The notes under the pieces were generated by a model. It was given only the letters and a program-made list of their open reading frames with translations. It was not told the DNA's origin and ran no database searches. A DNA stretch of 64,000 nt. Source: Prorocentrum cordatum. Taxonomy: Eukaryota > Sar > Dinophyceae > Prorocentrales > Prorocentraceae. Position 1 is the first letter of the stretch; each line of letters starts with the position of its first letter. The position numbers were made by a program, and so were the translations under genes. The DNA lies in NCBI GenBank assembly GCA_963575745.1, contig CAUYUJ010016061.1, positions 566,156 to 630,155 of the forward strand. Direction: 5' to 3'. Below, in pieces: positions 22,327 to 32,646 of the stretch.

Positions 22327-22690
22327 GGGTCTCTTGGGGGCGTCTTGGAGCCTCTTGGGGCCTCTTGGGGGTCTCTTGGGAGCCTCTTGGGCCCTCTTGA
22401 GGCCTCTTGGGGGCCTCTGGGGAGGCTCTTGGGGGCCTCTTGGGACCGCTTGGGGGCCTCTGGGGGGCCTCTGGGAGGCCTCTTGGGAGCCTCCTGGGGG
22501 CCTCTTGGGTCCATCTTGGGGCTTCTTGCGACCTCCGCAGAAGCGCAAAGGAGAGCTGCCCCCTGAAAAGAACAAATTGAGCCCAAAACCTTCGTAAAAT
22601 CAATAATTTTGCTATGAGGGAAGATGAGCGCGGCCCCCTCAGGACGCCAAAATGGGGCCAAAACCGTAGTAAAATCAATAATTTCTGCTT
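22327..22690. repeat. CTCTTGGGG-type repeats followed by a duplicated A/T-rich block
   Basis: 22327-22530 is the same degenerate repeat type as 7693-8480. Then GTAAAATCAATAATTT occurs at about 22594 and 22669 with similar flanks, an imperfect ~75-bp tandem duplication. The mixture of repeat and AAAAG-rich block parallels 8035-8130. Confidence 0.75.
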
Positions 22691-23404
22691 CAAAGACGAG
22701 CAGAGGGGCCAAACTCCCTCCCCCCCTCGGGGCCAGAATCCTCGTGAGGGTCGTCGTTTTTTTGGCCCTCCCAGGAGTCGAAAAAGGCCCCCCTGACCCC
22801 ACCCCGGACTCCCTGTCCAGGTCCAGGGGGAGGGGGTAGGGGGAGGGATGAACCCCTCCCCGAAGGGGAAGATGGGGGGTTGAGGACAGAGCGGGCTCTC
22901 TAAACCACTCACGCCCAAAGGGCTGGTGGGATTACGCTCGAGCATTGCCACGACGCACCTGCCAAACTGGCGCCGCCCCGCCGCGCGAGCAGCACAGTGG
23001 GCACAGGCAGCGGGACATCTGCCCGCTTCCCTTGACCGGCGCGGGCTGGCGCTTCGACCAACTGCTCAAGCACCTGCAGGGCCCTAGGACACCTGCAAGG
23101 CAGGGAGATCGCAGAGACGAGAGGCGCCGAGAGGTCGGCATCGCTGTGGACTGTGGCCCAGGGCATCCTCGCGAACTTGTTGTGTGGCCCACGCGGGGAG
23201 CTGGCTGATTCCCAGCTCTGCGAGCGCGAGGCCCCGACCAGTGCGCAGCTGGAGACACTTGGCACGATGGGGCCGGCGGCGGCGCTCGCGCGCCCCAGCG
23301 ATGGCGCGGGCGCTCGCGGCCCCGCGCCAAAGTTGGATGAGCCCAGTCGGAAGTCCAGCACGATTGCAGCGAACAGTGGTCGCCGCCTGAGAAGCGCACC
23401 CTCG
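22691..23404. other. Unassigned interval
   Basis: 22790-22900 is G/C-homopolymer rich, with a small hairpin (CCCCTCCCCGAAGGGG). 22940-23400 is GC-rich with several open frames and may be the upstream part of the DIRS-like relic, but no motif is recognisable. Confidence 0.4.
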
Positions 23405-24915
23405 CACAGGTGGAGCCCGAGCTGCGGCCCCGCCACAGGCGCGGGAAGCCGGAGGCGACAAGTCTCTGCGACGATGAGGTCCGCGCCGCCTTGGAGAGCC
23501 CTCCGCTGCACATCATGCCAGGGAGCGAGCGGCCTCCGGTCTCGCAGGCCCGCGCCCGCTGCGACGGTAGCGAGCGGGCCAACATTTGCAACGATCTGAC
23601 CGCGAGGGGGATCTTCGGCACCTCTCAGGAGGGGGAGAAAAAACACACAGAGACAATGAATCGACGATTCCAAAGAAAATATTGGAAAATGTGCACAAGG
23701 GGTGGAAGCCGAAGACCCAGATTACATATAAAAATATAGGAAATCTTGGGATTTGTGTGTATGTATTTGTGTGTCCTAGGGCACCTTTAACCGAGGAGGA
23801 GATCGCAGCTGTCGCCAGACACAGGTTTGGGCACGGTGCTCTCGGCGTCGCGAAGTCCGGAGGCCCGCCGCAAGGCTTCCCGCGCCAGCAGCGTCCCACC
23901 GCCAACCACGCCGTCGAACGCTCCTGGGGCATGCCCCACCGCGGGCGAGCGCCTCGGCTGCGTTGTCCTGGACGCGCACCCCCCCGCGCCGCGCCACGGC
24001 GCTTGCGGCTGATGCCAGGGAGCGTCAGGGAAGCTCCCGCGGGAGCGGAGCTCCCTGCACCTGCTGCCGCACTTGATCCTCAGGGGGGTCCGCGCGCCGT
24101 CGATTTGCGGCGCGAGCGGCGCGCCGGCGGCACCTCCCGCCGCGCCGGCGCAGGGGCGCATGCGCGGTGCGCCGCCAGCACGGCACGCACGCCGACAGAG
24201 AAGGGCACGTTGCATTCACGAGAGCTCGAAGTTCTCGCCAGGCTCTGGCCTGGATGTCTCAGCGCGCGGTGCAAGCCGGAACCCGCGCACTTCGTCGCGG
24301 GCGGTGGTGTGGAGCGGCTCCGCTCGGACCTCCTCGCGACGGTTCCGAATGCACGCGCGGCGGCGGGGATCATCGCTCAGGGCACGCACGCCGAGGCGCT
24401 CGAGCACGAGCACGATCCGCCGGCGCCGGCAGACATCCAGGTCGGGTACTTGCACGAGGTATCGCGTCCAAGGATTGCGCCCGAGTGCTCGCCCACACGT
24501 CTACTGGAGGGCCAACCGCAAGGGCTGCGACGCGTGCCTCAACATCCAGCCCATTCCGCGCAGCGCGAGGGGGCCTCGTCACTCAGCGGTGGACGTGAGT
24601 GCATCCATTGTCGACGCCCTGGAGTACGAAGCTCCACATCAACTCCTTGGAGCTCCAAGCGCTACTCCTGGGCTTCCGCTGGAGGCCCTGCACTGTTTCG
24701 ACGCTCGGATCCTGGCTCATGTTGTTGCTCGACTCGCGGGTGTCGATGGGCGTCGCAGCTGGGGAGAGATGAAGCACCAACCAGCTCAACTACATCTTGC
24801 GGCGTTCCAGTGCCGATGCATTGGCCACGTTCTCGCAACCATGCTCAGCGTTCGCCGACGCGCACCTCAACCCTGCAGATGGGCCTTCGCGCATCGCCGC
24901 CGCCGAGCTGCGCAA
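23405..24915 (+). pseudogene. DIRS/Ty3-like pol relic (RT start and RNase H), interrupted by a small insertion
   Basis: Before the insertion: CDDEVRAALESPPLHIMPGS and ANICNDLTARGIFGTSQEG. After it (from about 23790): EEEIAAVARHRFGHGALGVA with KSGGPPQG, then, in another frame, a TPSNAPGACPTAGERL stretch matching the N-x-x-P-x-N region at the start of RT. At 24599-24900 one frame reads an RNase H: KLHINSLELQALLLGFRWR (Glu 24650), LLLDSRVSMGVAAGER (Asp 24731), a stop at 24770, NQLNYILRRSS, and LNPADGPSR (Asp 24878). The HINxLELxA...LLLDS...LNxxLRR...NPAD.PSR order is that of DIRS/Ty3-like RNase H. The RT middle is too decayed to read. The RNase H call is good, the RT part tentative. Not functional. 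Confidence 0.6.
23624..23781 (+). mobile_element. Family D copy 1, nested in the DIRS-like relic
   Basis: 158 bp starting CTCAGGAGGGGGAG and ending TGTGTGTCCTAGGG, flanked by CACCT on both sides (23619-23623 and 23782-23786), which looks like a 5-bp target-site duplication. It contains the palindrome GAATCGACGATTC and AT-rich, TG-rich DNA. It splits the RT reading between IFGTSQEG and EEEIAAV. Two related copies lie at 57216-57393 and, inverted, at 57794-57946. No coding capacity. Confidence 0.8.
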
Positions 24916-25269
24916 CCGCCGAGGCACAAGATGAGCAAGCAAACAAATGAAAAACGCAACAGATGAAAAGGCCAACAAAACATCGCCAGCTCGGCGAGGC
25001 TAGTTCGCAAGGCGGCGCGGCAGCAGCATGGTGCCCTTGAGGATCGTGTCGTTTCTCCTTGCTAGGAAATACAAGTATCCCCGAGAACTGTTTGGGGCAT
25101 GGGCTTACGGCGCCGTCGTCGTCGAGCGCGTCGCCGACTACGACGAGCTCGACGACGTGCTCGGCGGGTGCATCCAAGTGTTTTGGGAGGAAGGCGGACA
25201 TGTTGTCTAGCGTTCGACTATGTTGAACGGATGTCTTGTTTGGATAATTAATGGGGTGAGTCCTCATCC
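24916..25269. other. Unassigned interval downstream of the DIRS-like relic
   Basis: A-rich at 24945-24985 (CAAACAAATGAAAAACGCAA), otherwise GC-rich. A short open frame at 25028-25210 is unrecognised. Confidence 0.4.
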
Positions 25270-25430
25270 ACCTCTTGATCCTCATGATCATGCCTCTCGA
25301 CTTCATCAGCACCATCGTAATCAACATCATCATAGTCAAAAGCATTATCCTCATCAGCATCATCAACAACAACACCAGCAGCATCATCAGCCTCGTCATC
25401 ATACGTATCATCCTCATCATCATCGTCATG

Positions 25431-25479
<49 letters not shown>

Positions 25480-25700
25480 ACAACATCAGCATCAGCATCA
25501 GCTTCATCACCATAGTCAGCATCATCATCACCATCATCACCGTCATCACCATCACCATAATCATCATCGTAGTCGCCATCGTGGTCGTCATCATCATCGC
25601 CATCATCACGATCTTCTTCATCATCAGCATCATCACAATCCTCATCATCATCATCATTCCCATCACCATCATCGTCATCATCATCTATATGTTCCTCATC
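25270..25700. repeat. CAT/ATC trinucleotide array
   Basis: Interrupted CAT with CAG, CAC and CGT units; the purest run is at about 25434-25480. Poly-His, Ile and Asp readings are artefacts. Confidence 0.96.
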
Positions 25701-25844
25701 CTCACGCATGTCCCATCACAGATTCTCCCCGCCTCTTCATGTCCATCCTGATCCGCATTCTATGCCTCCCCCCCTTTTCTTTGGAAAGCCTCTTGGAGCC
25801 TTTGAAAGTCTCCTAGAACCTTCATCATTTAGCATCCTAATATG

Positions 25845-26000
25845 TTTACTCCTCCTCTTCATCTTCATCATCATCAGCATCAGCATCAGCATCATCATCA
25901 TCATCATACTTATCTTTCTCCCCCCGCCTCCTCCTCCTCCTCCGCCGCCTCCTCCTCTCCCTCCTCCGTTTGCTCCTCGTCCTCCTCCCCCTCCTCCCCT
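25845..26000. repeat. ATC/CAG then TCC microsatellite
   Basis: ATC units to about 25915 and TCC to about 26000. 25701-25844 between the arrays is unassigned. Confidence 0.93.
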
Positions 26001-26570
26001 GCAGATTGGGCTGGGAGGACACGCAGACGCGTTTTCTGGCGCTCGATGGTATGACGGCTTTGTCCGAAGAGGAGCAGCTTGCTCGTCTGAAGTTTGGGGG
26101 GAGAGACGGGAGACAGGGTGAAGGCAGAGGATGGTAATAGCAGTTGCCATGCACGGATGTCGTCTTTGCGTTGCTTCTCCAGGTGTGTCCGCACGTTCCC
26201 CGTGTGATCCGGTGAATCTGGGTTGTCGTACACATGTATTTCTTTTGCAGCCATCCTTGTATTGCCATGGTGTAGAGTCGTTGTTATGCGGCGTTCTACA
26301 TCTTTCGTGCGTTACTGGTGTGCTTGCGTGATTGTGTTAACGAAGACGCCTCTAGCGAATTAGCGCTGGTCCCTGCCGTTGGAAGACGCCTGCGTAGCGA
26401 AATGAGAGCCGAAAGTCCAGCCATGCTAGTGGGCTGCGCGTCACCCAAGTCGTTGCGGAGATCCATGTGGGAACATTGGGGAAGGGCCTTCTGGGGCTGG
26501 ATTGGCGGTTTTGTTTGCCATTGGGGTTTTCTTGGGGGCCTCATGACGCATCCGTGTTCGCGAGTGTGTC
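26001..26570. other. Unassigned interval
   Basis: Ordinary complexity. The open frame 26318-26560 on + has mixed composition but no recognised motif and runs into the STR. Confidence 0.4.
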
Positions 26571-26752
26571 AGGAGAAGGAGGAGGCGGAGGAGACTCCTC
26601 CTCCTCCTCCTCCTCCTCCTCCTCCTCCTCCTCCTCCTCCTCCTCCTCCTCCTCCTCCTCCTCCTCCTCCTCCTCCTCCTCCTCCCTCCTCCTCCTCCTC
26701 CTCCTCCTCCTCCTCCTCCTCCTCCTCCTCCTCCTCCCTCTCCATCACCTCC
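26571..26752. repeat. GGA-to-TCC inverting microsatellite
   Basis: A short GGAGGAGGCGGAGGAG segment switches directly into ~150 bp of near-pure TCC, giving a hairpin-capable junction at about 26593. Confidence 0.95.
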
Positions 26753-26969
26753 TCCACGGCCAGGCGAGCGCATACTTCATACCCTTGCGGCCCTTCGTTA
26801 GTGTCCTTCTTATCTGCGTTGCCTTATGCTATCACACTGCGCTCACCCAGGTTTAGACTGTCGGCCACCACGCCTGGGTCGGTACCTGTTCTGCTCTGCC
26901 GCCTTTCGCTTCTGCGATCCAGACGCCACGACACCAGTCGATCTCAGCTTGCCGAACAGTTAAAACTCT

Positions 26970-27099
26970 TGGCATCGCTCGGGCGTGTGCATTTTTCCTT
27001 CGGCGAAGACCATCGAGGAGCATCCTTGATAATTTGGCGAAAAAAGCCACGCACGAAACCGAAAGAAGCACAAGGAAAGGACGTCCGAGCGATGGCCAG
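26970..27099. mobile_element. Family J copy 1: 130-bp element with ~17-bp inverted termini
   Basis: Starts TGGCATCGCTCGGGCGT and ends in the near reverse complement ACGTCCGAGCGATGGCCA. Its inside (CCTTCGGCGAAGACCATCGA, GCCACGCACGAAACCGAAA) is ~90% the same by eye as 30906-31034. Confidence 0.85.
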
Positions 27100-27551
27100 A
27101 ACTAGTTTCCGCGCTCAGCTGCCCAATGCGCTCGGCTTGGAGTGCAAAACGGGGCCGTGCCCACAACGTCCGTGCCGGCACGCTGCGCGTCGGCTCGGCG
27201 CGCGTGGGCCCACGCCCTGGCGAGAGCGTACCGCGCCGGACCTGCGTTTTCGGCCTGCGTGTGGAGCTTCGTGCCGTCGCACTGCGTGTCGCCGCGCCGT
27301 CTGTTCCGACGCGCGGCCCTCCGTCTTGGGGAGGGCGCCGCGGCCACCAGGGCAAACGCCGCCTCGGGCGCGGTGGGCTCGCCGTGGGGCTTGCCGCGCG
27401 GCGGCCTCGTCTACGTGGTGTGCGGGACGCGGGGTTTGCCGCGGGTTTGCCGTGGAGCCGGCGTCGTCCACCAGGGCGCGTCGAGAACAAATGGCACGGT
27501 GACACTTGTTGCGTGTTGCTTATCGGGGCATCTGAGCTTGGCGGCGAGCCC
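27100..27551. other. Unassigned GC-rich interval
   Basis: Open in several frames on both strands owing to GC content. No motif recognised. Confidence 0.4.
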
Positions 27552-27721
27552 GGGGGGAAGTGAGAAAGGGCGGGCCCTTGTCAGGAGGCTCGAGGTCCTC
27601 CGGCCTTCTGGAAAGTTCTGTAAGCCTTCCCCGAGGGCACGGACAGTTCCTGAGAAGGCGCGAGGGCTTCTGAGAAGTCCCACCGCCTTCTGAGAAGGCC
27701 CTCTCCTTCTCACTTCCCCCC
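27552..27721. mobile_element. 170-bp inverted-repeat element with internal CTTCTGAGAAGG repeats
   Basis: GGGGGGAAGTGAGAAAGGGC at the left is matched by CTCCTTCTCACTTCCCCCC at the right (about 25 bp, few mismatches). Inside are several CTTCTGAGAAG palindromes. A similar CTTCTGAGAAG pair occurs at 63560-63590. Confidence 0.72.
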
Positions 27722-28535
27722 CTCGCTCGCCGTCGAGCGGAGGTGGGCGGTATCCTTCTGACCGCTTCGCGGGTCGCACGACGGAAGGCGGGCGGCAGGC
27801 CGGAGTTGCTGAGCATCGTGGCGGCGGTGATCTGGCTGGAGCATGAGAGTGTGCAGTGGGCGTCCCCTCTCCTTTTTATCAACACACGCACACACACACA
27901 CACAAAAAAAAAAAAACAAAACAAAAAAAATGAAAATGTGTGCGGTGGGTGGCCGCGTTGCAGACTGACGAGCTCGGGCTCTCGCTGGAGGGGAAAGCGC
28001 GCCGCCGCCGACGGCCCCTATAGGAGATCGCCGAGCAGCTGCGGGGCTGCGTCTCCGTGGCCATCTGCCCCGGCCTGGAGCTCGAGGCCCCCCCCCCTCG
28101 GCCTCGGCGGCATCGGGGCCTCTCCGCGGCGCGCCCGGGGGGCGCGGCACGCTGCTCGGGGGGCGATCCCTGGCCCCAGGGATCCAGAGCACGGACAAAA
28201 GGAAGCAAAAGCAAAACAAGGCAACCAACAAACACAAGAAGAAGCAACATCAAAAAAAGAAGCCAGAACAAAATTCAAGGAACCAAAAACAGAGCAAAAC
28301 ACAATAAGCACACACACACAGAGAAAAGATTGCTCTTCGCAGCTTTCGGCCTCTGGAGCCCCTCGCCGAGCCAAGGGACCGCCAAGAAGCAGCTCGGGAT
28401 GAAGAGCTGGTCTCCAGGAGTGGGCCCCATGCTCCAGGGGCCCCGCATTGAAAAAATCCAGGCATCGAATCTTTGGGGTCCCTCCCCCCTTCCCTTCAGG
28501 GGGAATATTCAAAAATGGTCACAACAAAAAAAAAC
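27722..28535. other. Unassigned interval with CA/A-rich tracts
   Basis: 27887-27933 is CA repeat followed by A-rich DNA, and 28192-28330 is A/C-rich (AAAAGGAAGCAAAAGC, then CACACACACAGAG). GC-rich DNA fills the rest. No gene recognised. Confidence 0.5.
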
Positions 28536-29064
28536 GTCTGGGGAGTATTTTGTTAGCATTTTTTTGTATATGTTGAGCATGTTGGGGGTATTTGTTGTCT
28601 TTCTTCCAAAAACTCCCCCTGTAGGGGGACAGGCCCGACCTAACCCTCCACCTTCTTCCCCTTCTCCCCTCCTTCCCCGTCTGGTAGTCAGGGGGGCCCC
28701 TCCCCTGGCCCTCCTCATTCCCCCTTCTCCCCTCCTTCCCCTTCCTCCCTCCCCCTTCCCTCCTTCCCCCTCCTCCCCTTCTCCCTTTGGGACCCCTCCC
28801 CCCTTCCCCCCTCCTTCCCCTTCTGGTAGCAAGGCCTCGGGCTGCGCACAGGCAGCCCCGCCGGGTGGTCCTGGCGGGCCTCCAGGGGCCATTGGAGTGG
28901 TCCCAGCTGGCTTCCACAGGCCCCCCGATGAGCCTGTGGCGGTCCTGACACCCTGGCGTGAGGTCGGGCCTGTCCCCCTACAGGGGGAGTTTGGGAGAAA
29001 AATGACAAATACCCCAAAAATGTTCAAAAGATGGCCAAAAATAGTCAAAGAATAGTCCCCAGGG
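28536..29064. mobile_element. Family C copy 2: ~530-bp element with ~105-bp TIRs
   Basis: The left arm (28538-28640) runs from CTGGGGAGTATTTTG through CCAAAAACTCCCCCTGTAGG to GGGGACAGGCCCGACCT. The right arm (about 28960-29062) is its imperfect reverse complement. The interior is pyrimidine-rich CCTTCCCC DNA with a duplicated TTCCCCTTCTGGTAG/TTCCCCGTCTGGTAG word. The arms share the CCCCCTGTAGG...GCCCGACCT signature with copy 1. Confidence 0.85.
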
Positions 29065-29279
29065 TTTTTTTTTTATTTTACTATGTTTGAAGATTCCCCC
29101 TTGTAGAGGGACAGGCCCGACTTGACCCTGGCGCCGCCTTCGGCGGCGCCCCCTGGGGCGCTCCGCGACCCAGAGCTGATGTGTTGAGACTGCACCGGAC
29201 TACTCGCGGGGCCTGTTGAGGCCAGCTACCCGGGCGGGGCGGCCCGTGGGCAGCCCAGATCCGACCCACCCCGCCCCCC
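29065..29279. repeat. Extra family C end plus a perfect GC hairpin
   Basis: GATTCCCCCTTGTAGAGGGA and CAGGCCCGACTTGACCC at 29092-29128 match the C terminus in left-end orientation. A related remnant (CAGGGGGAATATTC) lies outside the left end at about 28497, so three C units seem to abut. GGCGCCGCC-TTC-GGCGGCGCC at 29130-29150 is a perfect 9-bp stem. The rest is unassigned. Confidence 0.7.
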
Positions 29280-29356
29280 AAACAGGCCTCCTCCTCCCCC
29301 TCCTCCTCGTCCCCCTCCTCCCCCTCCTCCTCGTCCTCCTCCTCGTCCTCCTCCAC
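29280..29356. repeat. TCC/CGTCC microsatellite
   Basis: TCC with CGTCC and CCCCT interruptions. Confidence 0.9.
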
Positions 29357-29384
29357 AATTACTCAATATGAATATACTCTCCCT

Positions 29385-29790
29385 CTTCCCCTGATGGCGT
29401 CCGGGTGATAGCCGCGCACCCTCCGCGTACTGTTTTTTTACACACAGGATACCCGGAAAATCCCGGGAAACGACTCTCGCTGAGGTGCCAGCGTCATTTT
29501 TTCCCAAAATGCTGCTCTCGCGCCGGCGTCATTTTTTCCCAAAATGCTGCTCTCGTTGAGGCGCCGGCCTCATTTTTGCTCCCGAATCCTTCCCCTGATG
29601 GCGTCCGGGTGATAGCCGCGCACCCTCCGCGTATTGTTTTTTACACACAGGATGCCCAGAAAATCCCGGGAAACGACTCTCGCTGAGGCGCCGGCGTCAT
29701 TTTTTCCCAAAATGCTGCTCTCGTTGAGGCGCCGGCCTCATTTCTGCTCCCGAATCGTTCCGAATCGTGCTCCCGCTGCAGCGTGGGCCT
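29385..29790. repeat. ~204-bp tandem duplication with ~40-bp subrepeats
   Basis: CTTCCCCTGATGGCGTCCGG starts at 29385 and 29589. Each unit continues with CGCACCCTCCGCGTA, TTTTTACACACAGGAT and AAATCCCGGGAAACGACTC, followed by two or three GCCGGCGTCATTTTTTCCCA subunits and a CTCCCGAATC end. Confidence 0.92.
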
Positions 29791-29884
29791 CATTTTCGGA
29801 TCGGTGTTTGGCCTCCGTCGTTCAGGATGGCGTTCTCGCCCCAGCGCGGGCCTCTTTCTCGCGCGCCCATCCGCCCGCCACCAC

Positions 29885-30060
29885 CGCGCCGCACCACCAC
29901 CACCACCACCACCACCACCACCACCACCACCACCACCACCACCACCACACACCACCACCAGCACCAGCACCACCACCAGTACCACCACCACCACCACCAC
30001 CACCACCACCACCACCACCACCACCACCACCACCACCACCACCACCACCACCACCAGACA
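29885..30060. repeat. CAC trinucleotide microsatellite
   Basis: CAC/ACC run of ~170 bp with CAG and AGT interruptions, followed by CACG and CGCG units to about 30122. The frames are poly-His, poly-Thr and poly-Pro. Confidence 0.96.
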
Positions 30061-30337
30061 ACCACGCACACACGCACGCACGCACGCACGTGCACCACCA
30101 CCCACTACGCACGCGCGCGCGGAGCCACAGGTCCGCTACGACACGCGTCCGCGGATAGAGAAAATCAGCGCCATGGTAAGGGATGGGAGGGAGGGGTAGG
30201 ACGTCAGATATGACGCGAGCGCACCTAGCTTGTCGTCCCCCCTCCTCGTCCCCCTCCTCGCCCCCCTCCCACCCTTTCCTCCCCCCTCCCCCTCCCCCTC
30301 CCGTCCCTTGCCAGGCCCTCCCGTCCCTTCCTTGCCA

Positions 30338-30530
30338 GGCCTCCCAAACAGCGTCCGAGCGGATGGGGTCGGAGGATGGCGCCGCATTGCCGATGCATCG
30401 GCGATGCGGCTCGATGTGGAGCCCGATTTTCTCCACGCCGAGGGCGCGGATGCATCGCCGTCGTCGCTGATGCATCGGCGGTGCGGCGCGATCCTCCGAC
30501 GCCATCTGCGCGGACCCCGCTTGGGAGGCC
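30338..30530. mobile_element. Family B copy 2: 193-bp palindromic element
   Basis: Left end GGCCTCC...GGATGGGGTCGGAGGAT; right end ATCCTCCGACGCCATCTGCG...GGGAGGCC. Inside, GCCGATGCATCGGCGATGCG repeats lie on both arms around a CGATTTTCTCCACGCCGA centre. It is the same length as copy 3. The flanks CCA and (T)CCA could be a short target duplication. Confidence 0.87.
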
Positions 30531-30905
30531 TCCAGTCTCTTCCCCCTCTGGAGGCGAGAGGGTCGAGGTTCCGATTGTTTCCGCGGTTAGGGGGCCCTCT
30601 TCGAGCCTCCCGGGGTGCCCTCGCCGCCACGGCTGGCTCCGCATCGAAGTTGTGGTGCACCCAGGGGCAGGTCCTTGCTTCTGCTCGGCTGGGCAACGTG
30701 GCCTCCAGGAGGCAACAAAGTGGGGGGGGGCTCCCTGACGCTCCCCCCTTCCCTCCCCCTCGAGGAGGTTCCTGCGCGTGTTCGAAGGGTGGCCTGATCG
30801 TCTCCACGTTCCTCGGACCCCCACGAATCCCTGTGGGGACCCTCGAGGGTCAGGACTTGGCGCGGAAGCAACGCTCCCCACACCCCATCTCATCGCTCCC
30901 CTCCT
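30531..30905. other. Unassigned interval
   Basis: GC-rich DNA without a recognised gene or repeat copy. Confidence 0.4.
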
Positions 30906-31034
30906 TGGCATCGCTCGGACGTGTGCATGTTTCCTTCGGCGAGGACCATCGAGGAGCATCCTTGACCACTTCGCGAAAGAGCCACGCACGAAACCGAAAA
31001 AAAACACAGGAAATGGACGCCCGAGCGATGGCCA
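30906..31034. mobile_element. Family J copy 2: 129-bp element
   Basis: TGGCATCGCTCGGACGT start and ACGCCCGAGCGATGGCCA end, colinear with 26970-27099 over the whole length. Confidence 0.85.
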
Positions 31035-31369
31035 GCCTCCCGCCCCCCCCCTTTCGCCCTCCCCGCCCGTCCTCTCTCCCCGCCGTGGCCCTGGCGCGCG
31101 GACGAGTGGCCACCGGGGCCGGAAGCGCGGTAGACTCCCGCCTGCCGCGGCCCTGGCTCGCGGACGAGTGGCCACCGGGCCCAGGCGTGGCAGAGCGAGC
31201 CCGAGGCCGGCCGACCTCGCGAGGCTCGCGCGCAGGCCGGCGGGTGCGGCCCGTGCTACTGCTTGCCGCCTCCACTTTGCAGTCCCAGCCTCTCCTGGCA
31301 GATCCCTTCCCCCTCCACCCTCCTCCCTCTCCCCGCTGGGAAAGGGGGAGGAGGATGGAGGGTGAGGAA
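31035..31369. repeat. GC-rich interval with a 65-bp-spaced direct repeat
   Basis: GCGGACGAGTGGCCACCGGG occurs at about 31097 and 31160 with similar flanks (GGCCCTGGC). Otherwise unassigned. Confidence 0.7.
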
Positions 31370-31692
31370 GGACGGGGACGAAAAGGAGGAGAAGGAGGAG
31401 GAGGAGGAGGAGGAGGGGAATGGGAGGGAGGGGGAGAGTACGGGAGAGGGAGGAAAATGGAGAGGAGTAGGAAGGGGGGAGGAGATGGAGGAGGAGGAGG
31501 AGGAGGAGGAGGAGGAGGAGGAGGAAGAGGAGGAAGAGGAGGAAAAGGAGGAGCAAGAGGGGGAGCAGGAGGAGGAGAAGAAAGAGGAGGAGGCGGAGGA
31601 GGAGGACGACGACGACGAAGAGGAGAAAGAGGAGGAGGAGGAGGAGGAGGAGGAGGAGGAGGAGGAGGAGGAGGAGGGGGAGGGCGAAGAGG
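31370..31692. repeat. GGA microsatellite
   Basis: GGA with GAAGAGG, GACGAC and GGGA interruptions over more than 300 bp. The frames are poly-Glu and poly-Ser/Leu. Confidence 0.96.
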
Positions 31693-32454
31693 AGGGCATG
31701 GGCACGAGGCGGAGTAGGAGAAGCGGAGATGAGGACAGCGGGGAAGGAGGAGAGCGGGATGAGGAACGACAGAGTGATTAGGGGCCGTTCAGCGCAGAGC
31801 GTGGGGTGACGTCGACGAAGATTTGGCGGCGACCAGACGGCTGGGCGCGCCCCGAGGAACACCCGACTCGCCGAGCGCAGAGTTGCATCCCCGATCGGCC
31901 TTCTCGTCCGCTCGCGCCTGCCCTCGCACCCGGTGCAGTCACGCGGCGCGTGTCGGGATCGACGCCGACGACGACGACGACGACCTCCACCCTCCATCCT
32001 GCCTTTCGGCGCGGCCGCGAGGCTTCCGCGCAGAACCTGTCCGCCCTGCTAAGAGGAACCGGGGGCGGCCTCGGTCTCCCAGCCCAGGGCCCCAGCAAGA
32101 GCGAGGGCCGCGCCGCAGCGGCAGCAGGACAGGGGGGCAAGAGAAGGAGGGGGGAGAAGTGGCCCAGAGGAGGGATAGGCGCAGGGGAGAGCGGAGTTTT
32201 GGGGTTTGCTGTTTTCGGGTGGTTTCGTCGGTTCCTGACTGTTTTTCCAGCCTCGGGGTGCGCTCCAGCGGCTACACTTTGCCGAGGGCGTTCTGGGGGT
32301 GCCCAGATCGTCCCGAACAACCGCAGAAGAGCCCAGGAATGACCCGAAAAACAGAACGCAAGGTCGGGGGGGGGGATAGGGTCATGGGGGGATGCATCGA
32401 CCAGGAGAGAGCACCGGAGCACGAGGGATAAGCAGGAGGAGGAAGCAGGACTGA
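31693..32454. other. Unassigned interval
   Basis: Mixed GC-rich DNA with a short GAC tract at 31966-31985. Open frames (31806-32342 and 31823-32431 on +) overlap and are unrecognised. Confidence 0.4.
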
Positions 32455-32646
32455 GGAAGAAGGGGGAGGAGGAGGAGGAGGAGGAGGAGGAGGAGGAGGA
32501 GGAGGAGGAGGAGGAGGAGGAAAAAGGGCGGAGTGAGAAGGAGGAGAGGAGAAGGAGGAGGAGGAGGAGGGGAAGGAGAAGGAGTAAGGGAGGAAGGAGG
32601 AGGAGGAGGAGAAGGAGGAGGAGGAGGAGGAGGACGAGGGAGGAGG
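32455..32646. repeat. GGA microsatellite
   Basis: Near-pure GGA at 32467-32520, then interrupted GGA/GAAGGA. Confidence 0.96.

Noticed and set aside
29130-29150. Rho-independent terminator (GC stem)
   Set aside because: No T tract follows, the context is eukaryotic, and the stem lies at the edge of a family C end.
30225-31997. 590-codon frame on the minus strand, the longest in the window
   Set aside because: It runs through a GGA array, family J, family B and unrelated GC-rich DNA with no continuous protein-like composition.
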